The translations under genes and the position numbers were made by a program. DNA of 24,044 bases from CBIHON01 sp966211965. GTDB lineage: Bacteria; Pseudomonadota; Gammaproteobacteria; Burkholderiales; Burkholderiaceae_D. Location: the NCBI GenBank assembly GCA_966211965.1, contig CBIHON010000061.1, positions 1-24,044 on the forward strand, read 5' to 3'. Below the pieces are notes generated by a model. That model did not search any database, was not told where the DNA came from, and worked only from the letters and a program-made list of their open reading frames with translations. This document shows positions 23,990 to 24,044 of the stretch, one piece after another (positions within the stretch are counted from its first letter, which is position 1; each line of letters begins with the position of its first letter).

Positions 23990-24044
23990 TTAGAGCCTGT
24001 TTGAAAATGAAAATTTACTCGAACAACCGCTTGAGTAGCAGGTC
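23990..24044 (-). mobile_element. End of a second IS5-type element running off the window
   Basis: Read on the minus strand, the last 27 bases encode DLLLKRLFE followed by TAA (24015-24017). This resembles the C-terminal LALLLKRL end of IS5-family transposases of the same group as the nearby remnant. Beyond the stop lies GAGCCTGTTTGAAAATG (read on plus from 23993), which looks like a terminal inverted repeat. It is preceded by TTAG (23990-23993), fitting a YTAR-type IS5 target site. Only the terminal piece is in the window, so this is an inference. Confidence 0.45.

Overview
The window reads as a betaproteobacterial chromosome segment, most likely Burkholderiales and probably Oxalobacteraceae (Herminiimonas/Janthinobacterium-like). 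That placement is inferred from the gene order leuC - entericidin-like lipoprotein - leuD - leuB - asd - fimV - truA, moderately high GC and protein style. It was not tested by any search. Most of the window is ordinary core metabolism; the accessory-looking parts are the two-gene signalling locus, a palindromic element and IS remnants at the right edge.

Layout. Positions 143-8797 are one long minus-strand block, read right to left: leuC, a 40-residue entericidin-like lipoprotein, leuD, leuB (TTG start), asd (GTG start), fimV and truA. The leu genes feed leucine synthesis, asd feeds the aspartate family of amino acids, fimV encodes a large LysM inner-membrane polar/pilus-assembly protein, and truA modifies tRNA. 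Hairpins follow asd and fimV, so the block is probably several transcription units. Positions 8893-10074 encode an HcaT-like MFS transporter and 10154-11254 encode aroC (chorismate synthase), both minus. A 526-bp divergent gap (11255-11780) separates aroC from the plus-strand signalling pair.

Positions 11781-17328 hold two large plus-strand genes. The first is a response regulator with REC, DUF3369-like, degenerate GGDEF and apparently intact EAL domains. The second is a membrane histidine kinase with PAS-PAS-GAF-PAS sensory modules and no receiver of its own. The simplest model is that the kinase phosphorylates the neighbouring receiver and thereby controls cyclic-di-GMP hydrolysis. The kinase stop codon lies inside the left arm of a 122-bp nested palindrome (17325-17446) bounded by CTAG on both sides.

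Positions 17529-21186 are minus-strand: a two-domain LplT-type MFS/PlsC acyltransferase fusion lacking the acyl-ACP synthetase domain of Aas-type proteins, a renalase-like FAD oxidoreductase and a two-CBS-domain protein. Positions 21412-23545 are a plus-strand pair: an O-acetylhomoserine sulfhydrylase (metY type) and, one base downstream, an alpha/beta hydrolase. The right end contains a frameshifted, internally deleted IS5-family transposase remnant, and then the terminal inverted-repeat-like end of what seems to be another IS5-type element that continues beyond the window.
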